Shown: positions 35,245 to 45,606 of the stretch, in pieces
Layout: every line of letters starts with the position of its first letter
Position numbering within the stretch: the stretch's first letter is position 1
Assembly (NCBI RefSeq): GCF_032854445.1
Contig: NC_088297.1
Span: 924,169-988,168 of the forward strand
Direction of reading: 5' to 3'
Source of the DNA: Liolophura sinensis
Taxonomy: Eukaryota > Mollusca > Polyplacophora > Chitonida > Chitonidae
Length of the DNA: 64,000 nucleotides
Translations under genes and position numbers: made by a program
Notes under the pieces: model-generated
The model's input: the letters and a program-made list of their open reading frames with translations, nothing else
Database searches by the model: none
Told to the model about the DNA's origin: nothing

Positions 35245-35853
35245 CTACGGTAGGTGGTATTGATCTTCCGACAGGATGCGTCTAAAAGCCCCAGCGTCAG
35301 GTGTGCTATGCAAAGGTTTGTACTGTGGGTTGGAGAAACACGTCGTCTTGCCAATATTCACCCCTTTCATCCTTACTGGAACAGACCGAAGGAGTGTAGA
35401 ACCGTGACCGTGATTACTAGCTGAGGATGCCAGCACATTCCCTGAAGTGCTCACTTCATTCCTCATGAGGGACTAGAGAGGGAAGCTTATAGCCCTCTGA
35501 ACCCCATTTGTGGGTCCTTCCGAGAATCTCAAAATCGGATCAAGTTCTTGCAGCAGAATGGAGGCGTGTTCACCAAGATGAAGCACTAAGCGACCCATTG
35601 CTTTGTTGATTCTCAGCGAGACACCGCGCGGGTGGAATACCTTCTTGTTTAGCGTGCAGAAACTATCAAAGCCTCTAGGCACATCAATGCCCTCACCATG
35701 CAGTGTGAAGTCCATCCCGGCCTGGAGGTTCGACAACACGGAATATAGCGTGAGATCAAGAAGGGCCACTTTTAGGCTGCAATCAAGATTGCCTAGACTG
35801 TGCGACAGCTCGACTGCGCTGCCGTTTTGAACATCAGATAAAGTAACAAACAT
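35245..35853 (-). pseudogene. Minor-capsid (penton-like) candidate of the Polinton-like element
   Basis: About 203 codons from Met (35853), interrupted by one in-frame TAG at 35473-35475; the same frame then continues to 35245. The N-terminus (MFVTLSD...) and the later RLVLHLGEHASILLQELDPI have the look of the small jelly-roll capsid protein found beside the larger capsid gene in these elements, but that rests on pattern memory. Role inferred: pentameric vertex protein. It is divergent from the small-gene neighbours in strand and spacing. Confidence 0.45.
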
Positions 35854-35959
35854 AATGAGTATGGATACGGCCTACAGCTTCAACAGAGACATAACTTACA
35901 AGGCCGGCCCCTCACATAGTATCTAACCCCACGCAGATCATCTCACATATCCCGATATC

Positions 35960-36880
35960 TACGTGTGCGAGGGCAAAGCTTCCAGGCAACATTCGCAGAT
36001 GTGTACCAGAAGAATCGCTTACCAGAGGTAACCAGCAATTCCATCGTTCAGGCCTGGAATACCAAGGCAATACAGTTTTGGCAGAACCAGTTAAACTTTG
36101 CTGTCTTGTGTGGTGTAACCGCTAAAAATCATCTTCACGCCCCGACCCCCGAATGAAGAACCTGTTCTCATTACACGTTAACTACCAGGTCCGGAGGATC
36201 TTTAAAGAGATAAAAGCATACCCTACCACCCGACACAGCTTAGGACGCGATCAACAACCCGTTTGACAAGAGGCCTATGAAGAACTGTGCGTCTCTCCAC
36301 ATACGGACTGGAGTGTAAGCCACGGTCTCGGGGTAGCTTGCTATTACTTGACCTTCGATCCGAGCAGGGTGTCATTTCCTAGAAAATACGGCGTTCTGCA
36401 CGTAGACTCTATAAAACAGGACGGTGTGGACGCCTTTGCATCACTCATTTTCGACACATCCTTGGGGTTCACTCAGCCGGGTGTAGAACGCCTAAACGAT
36501 CCCATCCGGATATACGTATGGGCCGTATTAACAAGGCCGTGAATTCTTGGGACAGGGACGGCCTTCGACCCGCAGAAGCAGTTTCTTGCCATCATCGAAG
36601 ATGCTATTTTCTCCCCGGTCGACCTACCGTCCACCATCAAAAGATACCAGGACGTGTTACAGTACGCCGGTAGTGCCGTTGACTTTGTGTTCGGTATAGG
36701 CCTATATATGGCTTCCAGCGAAATGCTTCTGAGGGTCAGTCAGATGGCCAACCACAACAACAAAATCGTCTTGGCCGCGGCCGGTCAGAAGCTAGGCGCC
36801 AATGAGGGTGTGAACGTCGAAGTGCTAACTATTGTGCAGTCCCAAGGGAAAGGAGAACATGGGATTGTAAGGCCAAAAGA
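35960..36880 (+). pseudogene. Conserved structural-type protein of Polinton-like elements, broken
   Basis: The recognisable part begins near TSNSIVQAWNTKAIQFWQNQ (36016...) and continues in another frame with SIKQDGVDAFASLIFDTSLG and GFTQPGVERLNDPIRIYVWA, then, past an in-frame TGA at 36540, GTGTAFDPQKQFLAIIEDAI to ~36830. At least one frameshift (between 36156 and 36348) plus stops. I recognise this as a conserved open frame of this element class, probably a virion component, but cannot say which of the two large proteins here is the major capsid protein. Confidence 0.6.
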
Positions 36881-36957
36881 CGATGTTCCCCCGCCCCAAC
36901 ACAACAGCTTGAAAGCCCACCAGCTTGAAGTCGGTTACTGCTGTTGTGGTCCCTTCA

Positions 36958-38024
36958 TTAGCCATCCTCAGCAATGAACAGAGCCCAAACATTCTCGGCC
37001 AGCCTACCAGCTAAATTCCAGAGGAGGTTCAACAACCATGACACAACGCTGTTGACAATGCCAGGCCGCGCTGCAGCCCATTTCCCAGCCAGCTTGCCAA
37101 GGGCGCGCCCTAGGGCCTGGAGATGCTTTTTCACCCACTCTTTGAGACCGCTCCTGTCGGGTGGCTTAGGAGTTGGCGCTGGAGAAGGTGTAGAGCCCCC
37201 GGTGAGCGCTAACACCAAAGTGGAGATCGTCATTCCATGCGCCGTGAGGATAGAGAAGATGGTGATCCCTTTCTCCCGGAAGAGTGTGCGGATGCGCTCG
37301 GCCAGATTGGTATCGTCGTGTAGGATGCGATTTATGGTTTCCCTGATGCGGTTTATTTGAGACCGTAAAGCTTTGCCTGTTGACAAGGCTGTCTCGAAGC
37401 GGGCCGCCCTCTCATCCTTGAAAATACGTAGCCGTTCGGCAATGCGGCGCCAGGAAAATTCACCCTCGTCCTCCCCCATTTTCCGTTTTTGCCTAGCTAT
37501 GTCTTCGTCGAGCCTTCATAGCTTGGCGAGGTAATTCGTGTCACGCCGGATAGTCTGCAATGCCTTGTCCAGCCTTTGTATTTCTCAAAGTTTGATCGGT
37601 GAGTCGAGCATCATTTCAAGGACCCGCTCGATGTCACTATCTGTCATTTTTCTGGACAGCATCAGAGGCATCTGTCACTGTTTGGCCCAAATCCTTCAGC
37701 TCAGGGTGTCTACCCTGTCGGCCGCGGCAACCAGCTGATATACCGTGGTCTGCGGGGCTGTGGCTGCTGTCTTTGGCAAGGATGGCGGTCTTTTATGACG
37801 CGTCTTGCTAACAAAGTTAAGATCATGCCTAATAATGATAATCGCATCGCTTTGCCCAGCAATTGTGGATAGTGCCAAAGGCTTGGCAGTCCGTCTGTTG
37901 ACAATGCCACTAGCCGCAGATGACCGCTTTTCTGATCCACCTCAAATTTATCGTCACAAATAACCCGAGCAAGATCGACGAGATCCAGACACTCAATGCC
38001 CGCTTCCCCAACCTCTGCAATCAT
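36958..38024 (-). pseudogene. Coiled-coil/amphipathic virion-type protein of Polinton-like elements
   Basis: The C-terminal 173 codons (37479-36958) are open. A charged helical stretch (RIAERLRIFKDERAARFETA...RIRETINRILHDDTNLAERI) is followed by a hydrophobic helix (SILTAHGMTISTLVLAL), a Pro-rich linker, a basic helix and a C-terminal hydrophobic helix (SVVSWLLNLLWNLAG). Upstream, 37480-38024 carries its N-terminal part in shifted frames. Membrane-active structural role is inferred from the layout. It overlaps the start of the next plus-strand gene. Confidence 0.55.
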
Positions 38025-39042
38025 GACGTCATTGTCCCGGACACCACGCGTTTAGCCTTCACGATCACTCCAACTTCGTCCGACTCTAACGTTACTGTGC
38101 TATAGTCAAGAAGACCACGATCAAAGTCAGCAGAAATGAAGTCTTGTCCATCGACGACACCAATGTGTTCCATCGTTTCGGCGATCTATGGCTGGCCAAA
38201 AAGAACGGCAGAATGCGGATAATCAAGGCATTTGTACACGAAGATGGAAACAAAGCCATCACTCGGGCATGCGGCAACCGGTTCCATATACCACTGGATT
38301 TCGAGCTCCTCGAGAGCCATATGCTCTTCTATCAGACTGCCTTGGCCGACCAACTCGTGTACGAGCTAACGTTCATCGATTACTGCCGGGTGCTAAAAAA
38401 AACGAAAGATGGTGAAACCGCTACATACTCAGTCTGGAGCTCGATACGGTCACCCAACAGGGGCTGGCTAGGCAGATCTCCATACTATATGATCGCGTTC
38501 TCCGACAAAGTAAGCTTGTGAAAAGCAAGAGCAACGGGCTCTGGAACATACACTTAAATGTGTCAGTCAGCTCGCTGAAGGGTGCCTTGATACTGTTTAA
38601 AACAGTCGGATTATGGTGGGACAGGATTTCTGAATCCTTCACCAAGGCGGAGGTTACGGTAGAGGGTGTCCCAAATCAGCTGTACAGCCAGGGCATTCGG
38701 GAATACCAATACTGGGAAGAGACCTAGAAGTTCTTCGTCAGCCCACCCATTAAGAAGCGGGACCCAGAGGTGACCAGTGTCGTAAAATACTTAGGCCTAG
38801 CAGATGTGTCTCTGGATGAGTTCTTAAAGTCAAAGTATGCTCTCTGGCTTGACTTGAGGATAACTGATGACGACCAGCTACATGGCAGTGGAAGGCGCTT
38901 GGAGATCATCAGTGATGCGATCACTACACAGGTCAAGAAAGTGGTGGGGGCGGTGGCGGGCGTAATGAATGTGTGTCAGTATTTGATCATGGACGCCCAG
39001 CTTCACATCGAAAATGGCAGGTTTATCAGCTCGCTGTATTGA
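37920..39042 (+). pseudogene. Large capsid-type protein of Polinton-like elements, broken
   Basis: Four pieces on the plus strand in frames 0, 2, 1, 1: 37920-38105, 38144-38521, 38518-38727 and 38770-39042, so two frameshifts and one in-frame TAG at ~38725. Recognisable stretches: VIVPDTTRLAFTI, VLSIDDTNVFHRFGDLW, FHIPLDFELLESHMLFYQ, VEGVPNQLYSQGIREYQYW and LWLDLRITDDDQLHGSGRRL. This conserved ~600-residue protein is my preferred candidate for the double jelly-roll major capsid protein. Its ~370 remaining codons point to internal loss. Confidence 0.6.
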
Positions 39043-39051
39043 CTCAGTTCA

Positions 39052-39171
39052 GATGTATCCCAAGTGCCAGTCATCTGTGGGCAGACGGGCTTCGGGAAAA
39101 CAGTTTTCATTCTAGACTTGCTTGAGGGCCTGTTCAGCGGGGTGTTCCCATCTGTATATCACGTGTGCTGA
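39052..39171 (+). pseudogene. Packaging ATPase (FtsK/HerA, A32-like), N-terminal remnant
   Basis: Forty codons with a Walker A motif, VPVICGQTGFGKTVFILDLL (GxxGxGKT). This ATPase pumps DNA into capsids in Polintons and related viruses. The frame stops at 39171 and no Walker B part was found downstream, so most of the gene is deleted. It follows the capsid-type gene directly, as in intact elements. Confidence 0.7.
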
Positions 39172-39181
39172 ACTCACATGG

Positions 39182-39523
39182 ATGACAGTAGAACTGGTGC
39201 TTCTGCTTGTGGTGATCGTTGTCTTAACCCCGCTTTTCATCGTACTTCTGCGCGGCTATATTAGACTAAGAGCTCATCAGGTTGCCCAATTGGCCAAAAC
39301 TCTCGGGGAAGCCGCGATACAGGCGTATATGTTTGCCAGCATATTTCTACCTATCCCACACGAGAATCGACCAAAGTTGGTAGAAGAGCTAGAGGCTTAC
39401 CCATGTGCTGCACACGCGCTTAGCATTGCTGCGTGCCAGCTGTTTCACAGCTATGGCATGTACTTAGCCCCGCTAACCATGGCGCTTACAACTGCTAGGC
39501 ATTGTTCATTTAAACACAGGTAA
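39182..39523 (+). CDS. Small signal-anchor protein of the Polinton-like element
   Basis: 114 codons from a Met at 39182 that opens a strong hydrophobic segment (VELVLLLVVIVVLTPLFIVLL), then a basic stop (RGYIRLRAHQ) and a mainly helical tail. An upstream ATG in the same frame (39122) would put 20 polar residues ahead of the anchor and overlaps the ATPase remnant. Unknown function; no lesion seen. Confidence 0.5.
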   Translation: MTVELVLLLVVIVVLTPLFIVLLRGYIRLRAHQVAQLAKTLGEAAIQAYMFASIFLPIPHENRPKLVEELEAYPCAAHALSIAACQLFHSYGMYLAPLTMALTTARHCSFKHR

Positions 39524-39599
39524 ACCGGACGGGATGAAGAATATGAGTTGTACAGAGGACCTGGGGAATGCGGGACGGACTTAGCCAGTAGAGAAGAGG

Positions 39600-39782
39600 G
39601 TGGCAACGGTGAGCAGTCAAAAACGTGCCAAAGATCCTAGAAGAGGTGTTGCGGGACGGGCTGGTGCTGCAGCGAGAAAGGCCAAGGCGGCAAAGAACTT
39701 GGATAAATCTTCTTTGTTACGCAGCAGATCTACCGATAAACCCTCCGCTGCAGTGCATAATATCGGTGCGAAACAGCAGTAG
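39600..39782 (+). CDS. Small basic protein (virion core-like), Polinton-like element
   Basis: Sixty residues rich in Lys, Arg and Ala (QKRAKDPRRGVAGRAGAAAR and AKAAKNLDKS). A short Lys/Arg/Ala-rich protein next to capsid genes suggests a DNA-binding core peptide, inferred from composition only. Confidence 0.45.
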   Translation: MATVSSQKRAKDPRRGVAGRAGAAARKAKAAKNLDKSSLLRSRSTDKPSAAVHNIGAKQQ

Positions 39783-39913
39783 GAGGAGAGGGTGAACGCG
39801 CCAAAGACACATAGGGTGCCAGCATCAGCAATGCTCTACTGGGCGCCTCTGTTTATCGTATGTGGCTTGGAATCATATTGTTCCTGCACCAAGGGTGTAA
39901 CGAAGTCACCAGC

Positions 39914-40186
39914 ATGACAAAGCCTCTTCTTGTCGTCCAGTCTTTCCGGGATGTCGACGCTGTAATCCACGAGTACACTACGGTCACGAGCAAGACACTT
40001 TTACTCGATGCCAGGAGAAGACCAAAATATAACCGCGAGATTACCTTCGTCATACTGGGAATGTGCAGGGTTGGCCTTGTCAAGTAATCCGAAAAACCGC
40101 GCCGCGACGGCCCTGGTGGCATACAAGCTAGCAACGTAATCCTAACTTGCCGGAAGGCGTTTGGGGCCTCAGTGCCGACACAACCT
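39914..40186 (+). pseudogene. Unidentified Polinton-like open frame
   Basis: MTKPLLVVQSFRDVDAVIHE to VGLVK (39914-40087), then apparently continuing after a frameshift as ASNVILTCRKAFGASVPTQP to ~40186. No motif recognised. DNA from 40190 to 40510 has an open frame (40241-40531) of uncertain reality. Confidence 0.35.
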
Positions 40187-40514
40187 TAGTAGTGAGGTGG
40201 CATATTTTCGCCCTTTTTATGCAAAGCAACGGATGGAACGATGGGTTTCCCCAAAAAGCTATACTTCCTGTTGCTAGAGGTCGGCCACTGCGCTCGCCGC
40301 CACAGGACTCCCGGCCCTCTGCTTAATGCAATAATTAGTGGCTCGCTCGATCTCAGGCGGCAGGATGAAAACATCTCGATGCGTTTCGCGGCAAAGGTTC
40401 TGTCCGGGCCGACAAGGGCGACGACTGGGCAGCGACCTGAACTTGCTGATTCCGCTAGTTCAAGACTGATCAGGCTGTCGGAATATCTCGCAAGTCTTAA
40501 GAGATCGGAAGCGG

Positions 40515-41400
40515 TCGAGCACCTACTATAGTCCCAAGGGTTACTGGATGGGGCTAGCAGCCATTAAGAGACTGACAGAGAATGCCATGGCCTCTGAAGA
40601 TGTGGCCCAAAAATTGATTTTTCGGTGCCGAATGAAGCCCATGAGGCCGATATTCTGTTTCTGCCGCATGATCGACAAGGGCGAAAGCTTTACAAGTACG
40701 CCCTCACAGAGTTTGACATCGCGTCAATTAGGCCGAAACCCTGGAAACGAGAGAAGCTAAGAAGGTCGCTGATGGCCCTGGCCCACATATACAAACGGGG
40801 ACCGCTTAAAGGGCCAAAGCTGCTCCAGTTTGGTCCCGGGCGTGAATTCATGGGCGCTACATGCCAGTTGCTCGCTGAATATGGCGTATCGATCAGACCT
40901 GGGCAGGTAGACGTGCACCGAGACCATGGCATTGTGGAGCGTTTCAATCGCACTCTGGCTGAGCGGCGCTTCGGTCATTAATACTCCCAGGAGTTGCGTT
41001 TGTCTCCCGGGTAGCTTTATTGCCAGCAGTCATTGCTGCCTTAAATGGGGGAAGTGACCCAACTCACCAGAAAGAAGCCCAGAGATGCCAAAAGGGTACG
41101 ATCTGTGGCACATAAGCCCTCTTCAGTGATTCTAGGTCGCCCAGCTAGTCTTCGCGAAAAGAAGTCCATTTAAGAGGTTGGTCTTCGCTATCTGTACGAG
41201 CCTGGTGAGCTGGAGTGTTGCCGCCGTCCGGCGACTGATTCTGTGTGGTCCCTGGATATCTCTCGGTGACCAAGCCTGGCGAGCCTGCGCTCTACCACCT
41301 TCACTTGCAATTGGGTGGCCCTTGTTGTCCGTGAGGAACTTCTTGCGATGCCGCCTGACACTCAGCCTTCACCGGATGGGGTCTCACAACACCGCTAGAA
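40515..41400 (+). pseudogene. Polinton-like integrase (retroviral-type DDE), broken
   Basis: Integrase joins element ends to target DNA. The N-terminal stretch (TYYSPKGYWMGLAAIKRLTE) breaks off near 40610, where sequence appears deleted. The core then runs in one frame 40625-40981: EADILFLPHD, YALTEFDIAS, KLLQFGPGREFMGA, DHGIVERFNRTLAERRFGH. The position where a second catalytic Asp is expected (before PGREF) reads Gly, while the Glu of VERFNR is kept. After the stop at 40979-40981 the C-terminal part (KPGEPALYHLHLQL and later PPDTQPSPDG) continues in shifted frames to ~41400. It converges on PolB. Confidence 0.75.
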
Positions 41401-41444
41401 GCTCATCTATATAATCCCTCTGGAAGGGCATCTTTGTGTCAATC

Positions 41445-42050
41445 ACAGCGTGTCCACCCCGTTTTCAGCTATCCAGCGCCTGGAGTCGAAGGGTGTGAGC
41501 GGTACCTTGTTCAGACGCCTTTGCCTGTCTTCTCGATCAGCAGCAGGTTGATACGGGCCAAGTCCTCTGGCTGTTTTCTGATGTAGTGGACAGTCACCTC
41601 TTAATCCCAGCCGAAGACGTTGATAGCCAAATCAATCAACCTTTGGAATCTGGACGACTGATGTGGGCGCGTCGATCCCTTCTGCACAGGCTGTACCGGC
41701 TTCAGCAGGTGCTCCTTGAATGCCTCAGGAATGGACTCATCCAGGATGTTTTGGATTACGTTACGGAGAGTCGGATTTTCTGCGCATTTCTGCTAACAGT
41801 TGATCGACCCATTCCTGGATGGGCATGCCAAATGGATTTCTGGCTCTAAATGGGAATTTGAAAGGCGGCCAAACGTGCAAATTCTTTCTGCAGTGCCCTC
41901 TTATCACGCTGCCGCGTCTTGTGAGCCTTTGTTTGCTCGTAACGCCGACCGCAGAAGTTCGGCAAGCCTGTATGCATGGGCCCTTACGAAGTCTTACCAG
42001 GTGGACCTTATAAAAATCCCCAAGGCAACTTTTACCGCAGAGCTCTGCTG
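41445..42050 (-). pseudogene. Protein-primed DNA polymerase B, N- and C-terminal pieces joined by deletion
   Basis: From the right: LRNVIQNILDESIPEAFKEH, RPHQSSRFQRLIDLAINVFG and VHYIRKQPEDLARINLLLIE form the N-terminal part, with stops and shifts. At ~41520 the sequence jumps to RLNKVPLTPFDSRRWIAENG, the extreme C-terminal end, so the whole polymerase core is missing. The C-terminal end is nearly identical (41449-41519) to that of the fragment at 49765-50475. This gene would replicate the element from a protein primer. Confidence 0.7.
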
Positions 42051-42224
42051 AGCTTAAAGTGAGCCACTTTCATATGTCGTGTCCCTTAGGTATACTGACT
42101 GTATGGGTATATTCGCAATAGTAAGTAATATCTGAGTGGATCCCACCTGTGTAGACAACCGCGCCACTCTATCCGGCGCGGTGCCAGGAGCAGCCTTTTG
42201 TACACTGCTAAAAGAGTCATAAAG

Positions 42225-42490
42225 TATACATATGTATATTGTATCATCTTCTGGCAGGGCGCGTCCATGCCGCCAAAGTGCTGCCAGAAATGACACACCA
42301 CCCAGTCACATCATACTGACACCGGGCGTACTAGTCATATTTTCTTGCGCTAGCATCTTTGTGCTAAGCGCCAAGCAAAGCAGCACGACTAGCCTTTTTA
42401 AAATCTGTAGTATGACACGATCAGGGTTTGAACCCATGTCTCCCGACTTTGACGCGGACTCGCTAAACATTAGCCCACTGAAGCGGTCTC
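42225..42490 (+). repeat. Dispersed repeat of the 'ACACCGGGC' family, longest copy
   Basis: Runs TATCATCTTCTGGCAGGGCG, CATCATACTGACACCGGGCG, AAGCGCCAAGC to a tRNA-like TCAGGGTTTGAACCCATGTC and the closing GCCCACTGAAGC. Probably a SINE of tRNA origin; see also 4655 and 59805. Confidence 0.65.
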
Positions 42491-42499
42491 TAAAGTTGT

Positions 42500-43260
42500 G
42501 AAAATTACCACGCTGCCCCCCTTGTTAAATCAAACATATCTTTATAATTTAACAGCTATGAACAAAAAATGGATTTGTTAGTCGATGATTGCATTTTGGT
42601 GTTTTACTCTTACGAAAGTGTGCATTTAGTGATGCACACAACGGTGTATGCCAAAGCAGGAAACATTCGCAAACCTAATATCGATCACAAGATGTTAACA
42701 TGGACACCACTGCTCAATGTGTCTATGTGTAAATGCCAACTAATATCTGCTGTGTGAGTCCTGTGACACGGCGGGGCTTCATTCAAGTGTTACCTGCTTA
42801 TAGGGGTGTGTCTCACCGAAAATACAGGTAAACACTGATACAGTGTATCACCGTAAAGGTGTTGGTATTTTCATGTCTGTTGTAACCAGACAGTGTCTTC
42901 AAAGGACCGAAATGACGTTTCAGTCAATATATAGGACGCGAAAATACACATATTTTAGTACTGAGTTAAATTGTTTTTCAAGGGTTTCCATTTTCGCAAT
43001 GATTTTTTTTATAAACCTTGTCCAATTTTCTTGATATTTTGCAAAGTAAATGTGAAATTGGAATTACTGATCGGTTGTCTAGTACGAATATTTACTTTAC
43101 AGAAAGGATCTGCTTTATGTTATCCCACCAGACCGAAATATTCCAGATATTTTTAATACCGTTTCTAGGTACATTTCAAATGTCCCCCATTGTTTTAAAA
43201 AAGCTTTGTAATTTAACAGTCCGAAGACCCACATTTTTAGGGGTTATTTAAATTTAAATT
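42500..43260. other. Anonymous DNA between Polinton-like element and segment C
   Basis: Short plus-strand ORFs here lack coding character; no repeat was recognised. Confidence 0.35.
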
Positions 43261-43264
43261 TTCT

Positions 43265-44215
43265 TTTTTTAGATTATGTCTTCAGAGCATTCACAATAAA
43301 CTAATTGAAAAATAAAAATATTTTTCCACGTGGCGAAAAAAAATGTCATTTGAATGAAATATAAGAAACGTAATTATGTAATTTACATAATTTACTGTAA
43401 GATTTTCAGTTATTTACTAGATACTAGTAATAATTATTTACGTGAGACAAACTTAAAGAGTGGTTTTGTCAACTTTTATATAAAATATATTGTGGTGTCA
43501 TGGTTTTTAAAATGTATTAAACATCAAGGACTGCCCTCCCCTGTAGACTACACCATATAGCCAGTGCCGTAATTTTATGCCACCTTTAGCGTTCAGTTCT
43601 TTTCCCTGAATGAAGAACCTAATCTCGAACAATATTCCTTCTCAATTTTCTTTTTAAGAAGTTGCATCGAAAGCTATCAAAAGTTGTAGGGAAAAGGGAA
43701 AGCAATTAAGATTTTCATGGAGTGTTACATTTCGGCACATTGAACTCAACTGACCTGTTCTACACTTTTAAGTTCCGCATTTTTAAGAAAGTTTCAGCAT
43801 TTCGACATGTACCTGTCAGGGTAGAAATATGCTCTGTGTGTTACTGAAATATAGGTGGTGTGCTTTGTGTATTATTAGATCCAGTGGTTTTTTTAGGGCT
43901 TTCCCCTAATATTAGGTAGTCGTACCGGTTTGCACCACGTATTACATTTGTGTGAGTATTTCTTGTGCACATAGCAGTCTGGTTATACCGACGTTTTAAA
44001 TTTGTATTACGGATGATACCTTAACCCAGAGTGAATGTACGGAAATTCATTCCCTGTCAATCATTCGCCTGATACCTTAATCCACAGTAAAAATACGGAA
44101 ATTCATTACCTGTTAAGTATTAGGATGATACCTTAATCCAGAGAACAGTTACGGAAACTCATTACCTGTTAATCATTCAGATGATACCTTAATCCACACT
44201 AAAGGCACAGATTAA
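43265..44215. repeat. Segmental duplication, segment C (copy of 50490-51500)
   Basis: Collinear with segment D from GATTATGTCTTCAGAGC (D: GATTATGTTTTCAGAGC) through TTATATAAAATATATTGTGG and GCCAGTGCCGTAATTTTATG. From 44035 it ends in three to four ~56-bp units (GATACCTTAATCCACAGTAA...), the same unit that forms the long array at 51250-52270. Confidence 0.88.
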
Positions 44216-44236
44216 ACTCATTGCTTTATATATTTA

Positions 44237-44296
44237 TTTTTTTGATTGGTGTTTTAAGCCGTACTCAGGAATATTTCACTTATACTACGGCTGAGA
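44237..44296 (-). mobile_element. SINE 3'-end fragment
   Basis: GATTGGTGTTTTAAGCCGTA to CACTTATACTACGGC only. Confidence 0.75.
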
Positions 44297-44343
44297 GCAC
44301 AAAGGCTAGTTCCACATACATACATGCGGCCATGCATTCATTC

Positions 44344-44462
44344 ATTCATACATACATACATACATACATACATACATACATACATACATACATACATACG
44401 TACGTACGTACATGCATGCATACATACATACATACATACATACATACACACATGCATACATA
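44344..44462. repeat. (CATA)n microsatellite with (CGTA) interruption
   Basis: Tetranucleotide run with an internal GTACGTACGTACATGCATGC block; counterpart of 26451-26588. Confidence 0.95.
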
Positions 44463-45427
44463 TGCGGACCTTACTTCTTCACGATACTGCGGATATAAAT
44501 CAAAAGGACTCCAGCCATCGATAAGCACCTCAAAATGATAGAAAACAACTGGTTCACATTAAATGACAGACTGCACGTATGGCTTCACTAACGTCCTCGA
44601 CTGCTCACTCTTGCCTATCAAAACCGGGGGGAATCTGGAAAAGTTGCCAGCCCAAGGCCGGATTTCAGCCCGCACTCTTCGAGACATAGAGAGTGAAGAA
44701 GGAAGCATTCAGACGCCTACTTTAGACTGGCTGTCTCTGATGTTTTCTCAGTGATTTCATCACAGTGGTATGTCTGGGCAAACATACACAATCTCCGCAT
44801 TGTTTGTAGATATCAAAGGCAGAGGAAATTTCATTTGTAACGAATCTGGATGTTGCGAAATGCTGTTATAAATTACTTCAGCTTATTGCGAAATACTACC
44901 TCCATGTATTCATGCAGACCTTTTGAGTACATATCCCAGGACGAAGTGTCCGTGTGTTACTTTTCAGACGGGTACTTGGGAGACACTGGATCTATGTTAC
45001 TCTACGCACTCCTGTGAAATCTTTTGTTCGTCTTTCTATGGAAATTTTCAGGAGTTCCTAAGATTACACGTCGGAGTCCTCGACTCCCGGCGAGTTCATA
45101 TATTGACCAATATACATATACCGGGCAAACCTCTCTCAAATGCAAACCATTCAAATAAATGAACAAATAAACAGATCTGTAAAAGCAGAAATGCATGGGC
45201 TATTTACCTTTCTCTTTCGTGACAATCCGTCACGGTTAGCGATGAGTTTACACATTGTATGTAAAATTAGCCAACCATAGGCTAGCGTCAGTTGTCTGTC
45301 TCACCATTGCATGGCGTTATGTGGCGTTACGCCATATTCATTTATTCAAGTTTCTATCATTGTACGTAATTAGTTTGTATTGTTTTTGAGCTATGAGTGC
45401 TGTATACATGTACCTTAGAGTTTCAAT

Positions 45428-45606
45428 CGGGGGCTCCATGGATCAGGTCTTTAGTGCGCTAACGCAGCGTAATGACCCAGAAGCCTCTCACCAATGCGGT
45501 TGTTGTGAGTTCATGTCCGGCTGTGCGTGGGAAGGTCTTTTAGCAAGCTGTGGATGGTTTCCTCCCACCATAATGCTGGCCGCCATAATATAAGTGAAAC
45601 ATTCTG
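45428..45606 (+). mobile_element. tRNA-headed SINE, internally deleted
   Basis: Head GGGGCTCCATGGATCAGGTC and middle present; ~60 bp lost before GATGGTTTCCTCCCACC; ends at TATAAGTGAAACATTC. Confidence 0.82.

Larger units (their letters stand above)
34814..42055. mobile_element. Polinton/Maverick-like (adintovirus-like) element, decayed
   Basis: Seven kilobases of intronless, GC-richer, densely coding but broken DNA with a virus-like gene set: capsid-type proteins, packaging ATPase P-loop, integrase and protein-primed PolB, on both strands. Full elements are usually 15-20 kb with terminal inverted repeats, so this copy has lost more than half. I found no inverted repeats or 6-bp target duplication. 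All genes I could assess carry lesions. Composition differs sharply from the AT-rich flanks. Confidence 0.85.
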
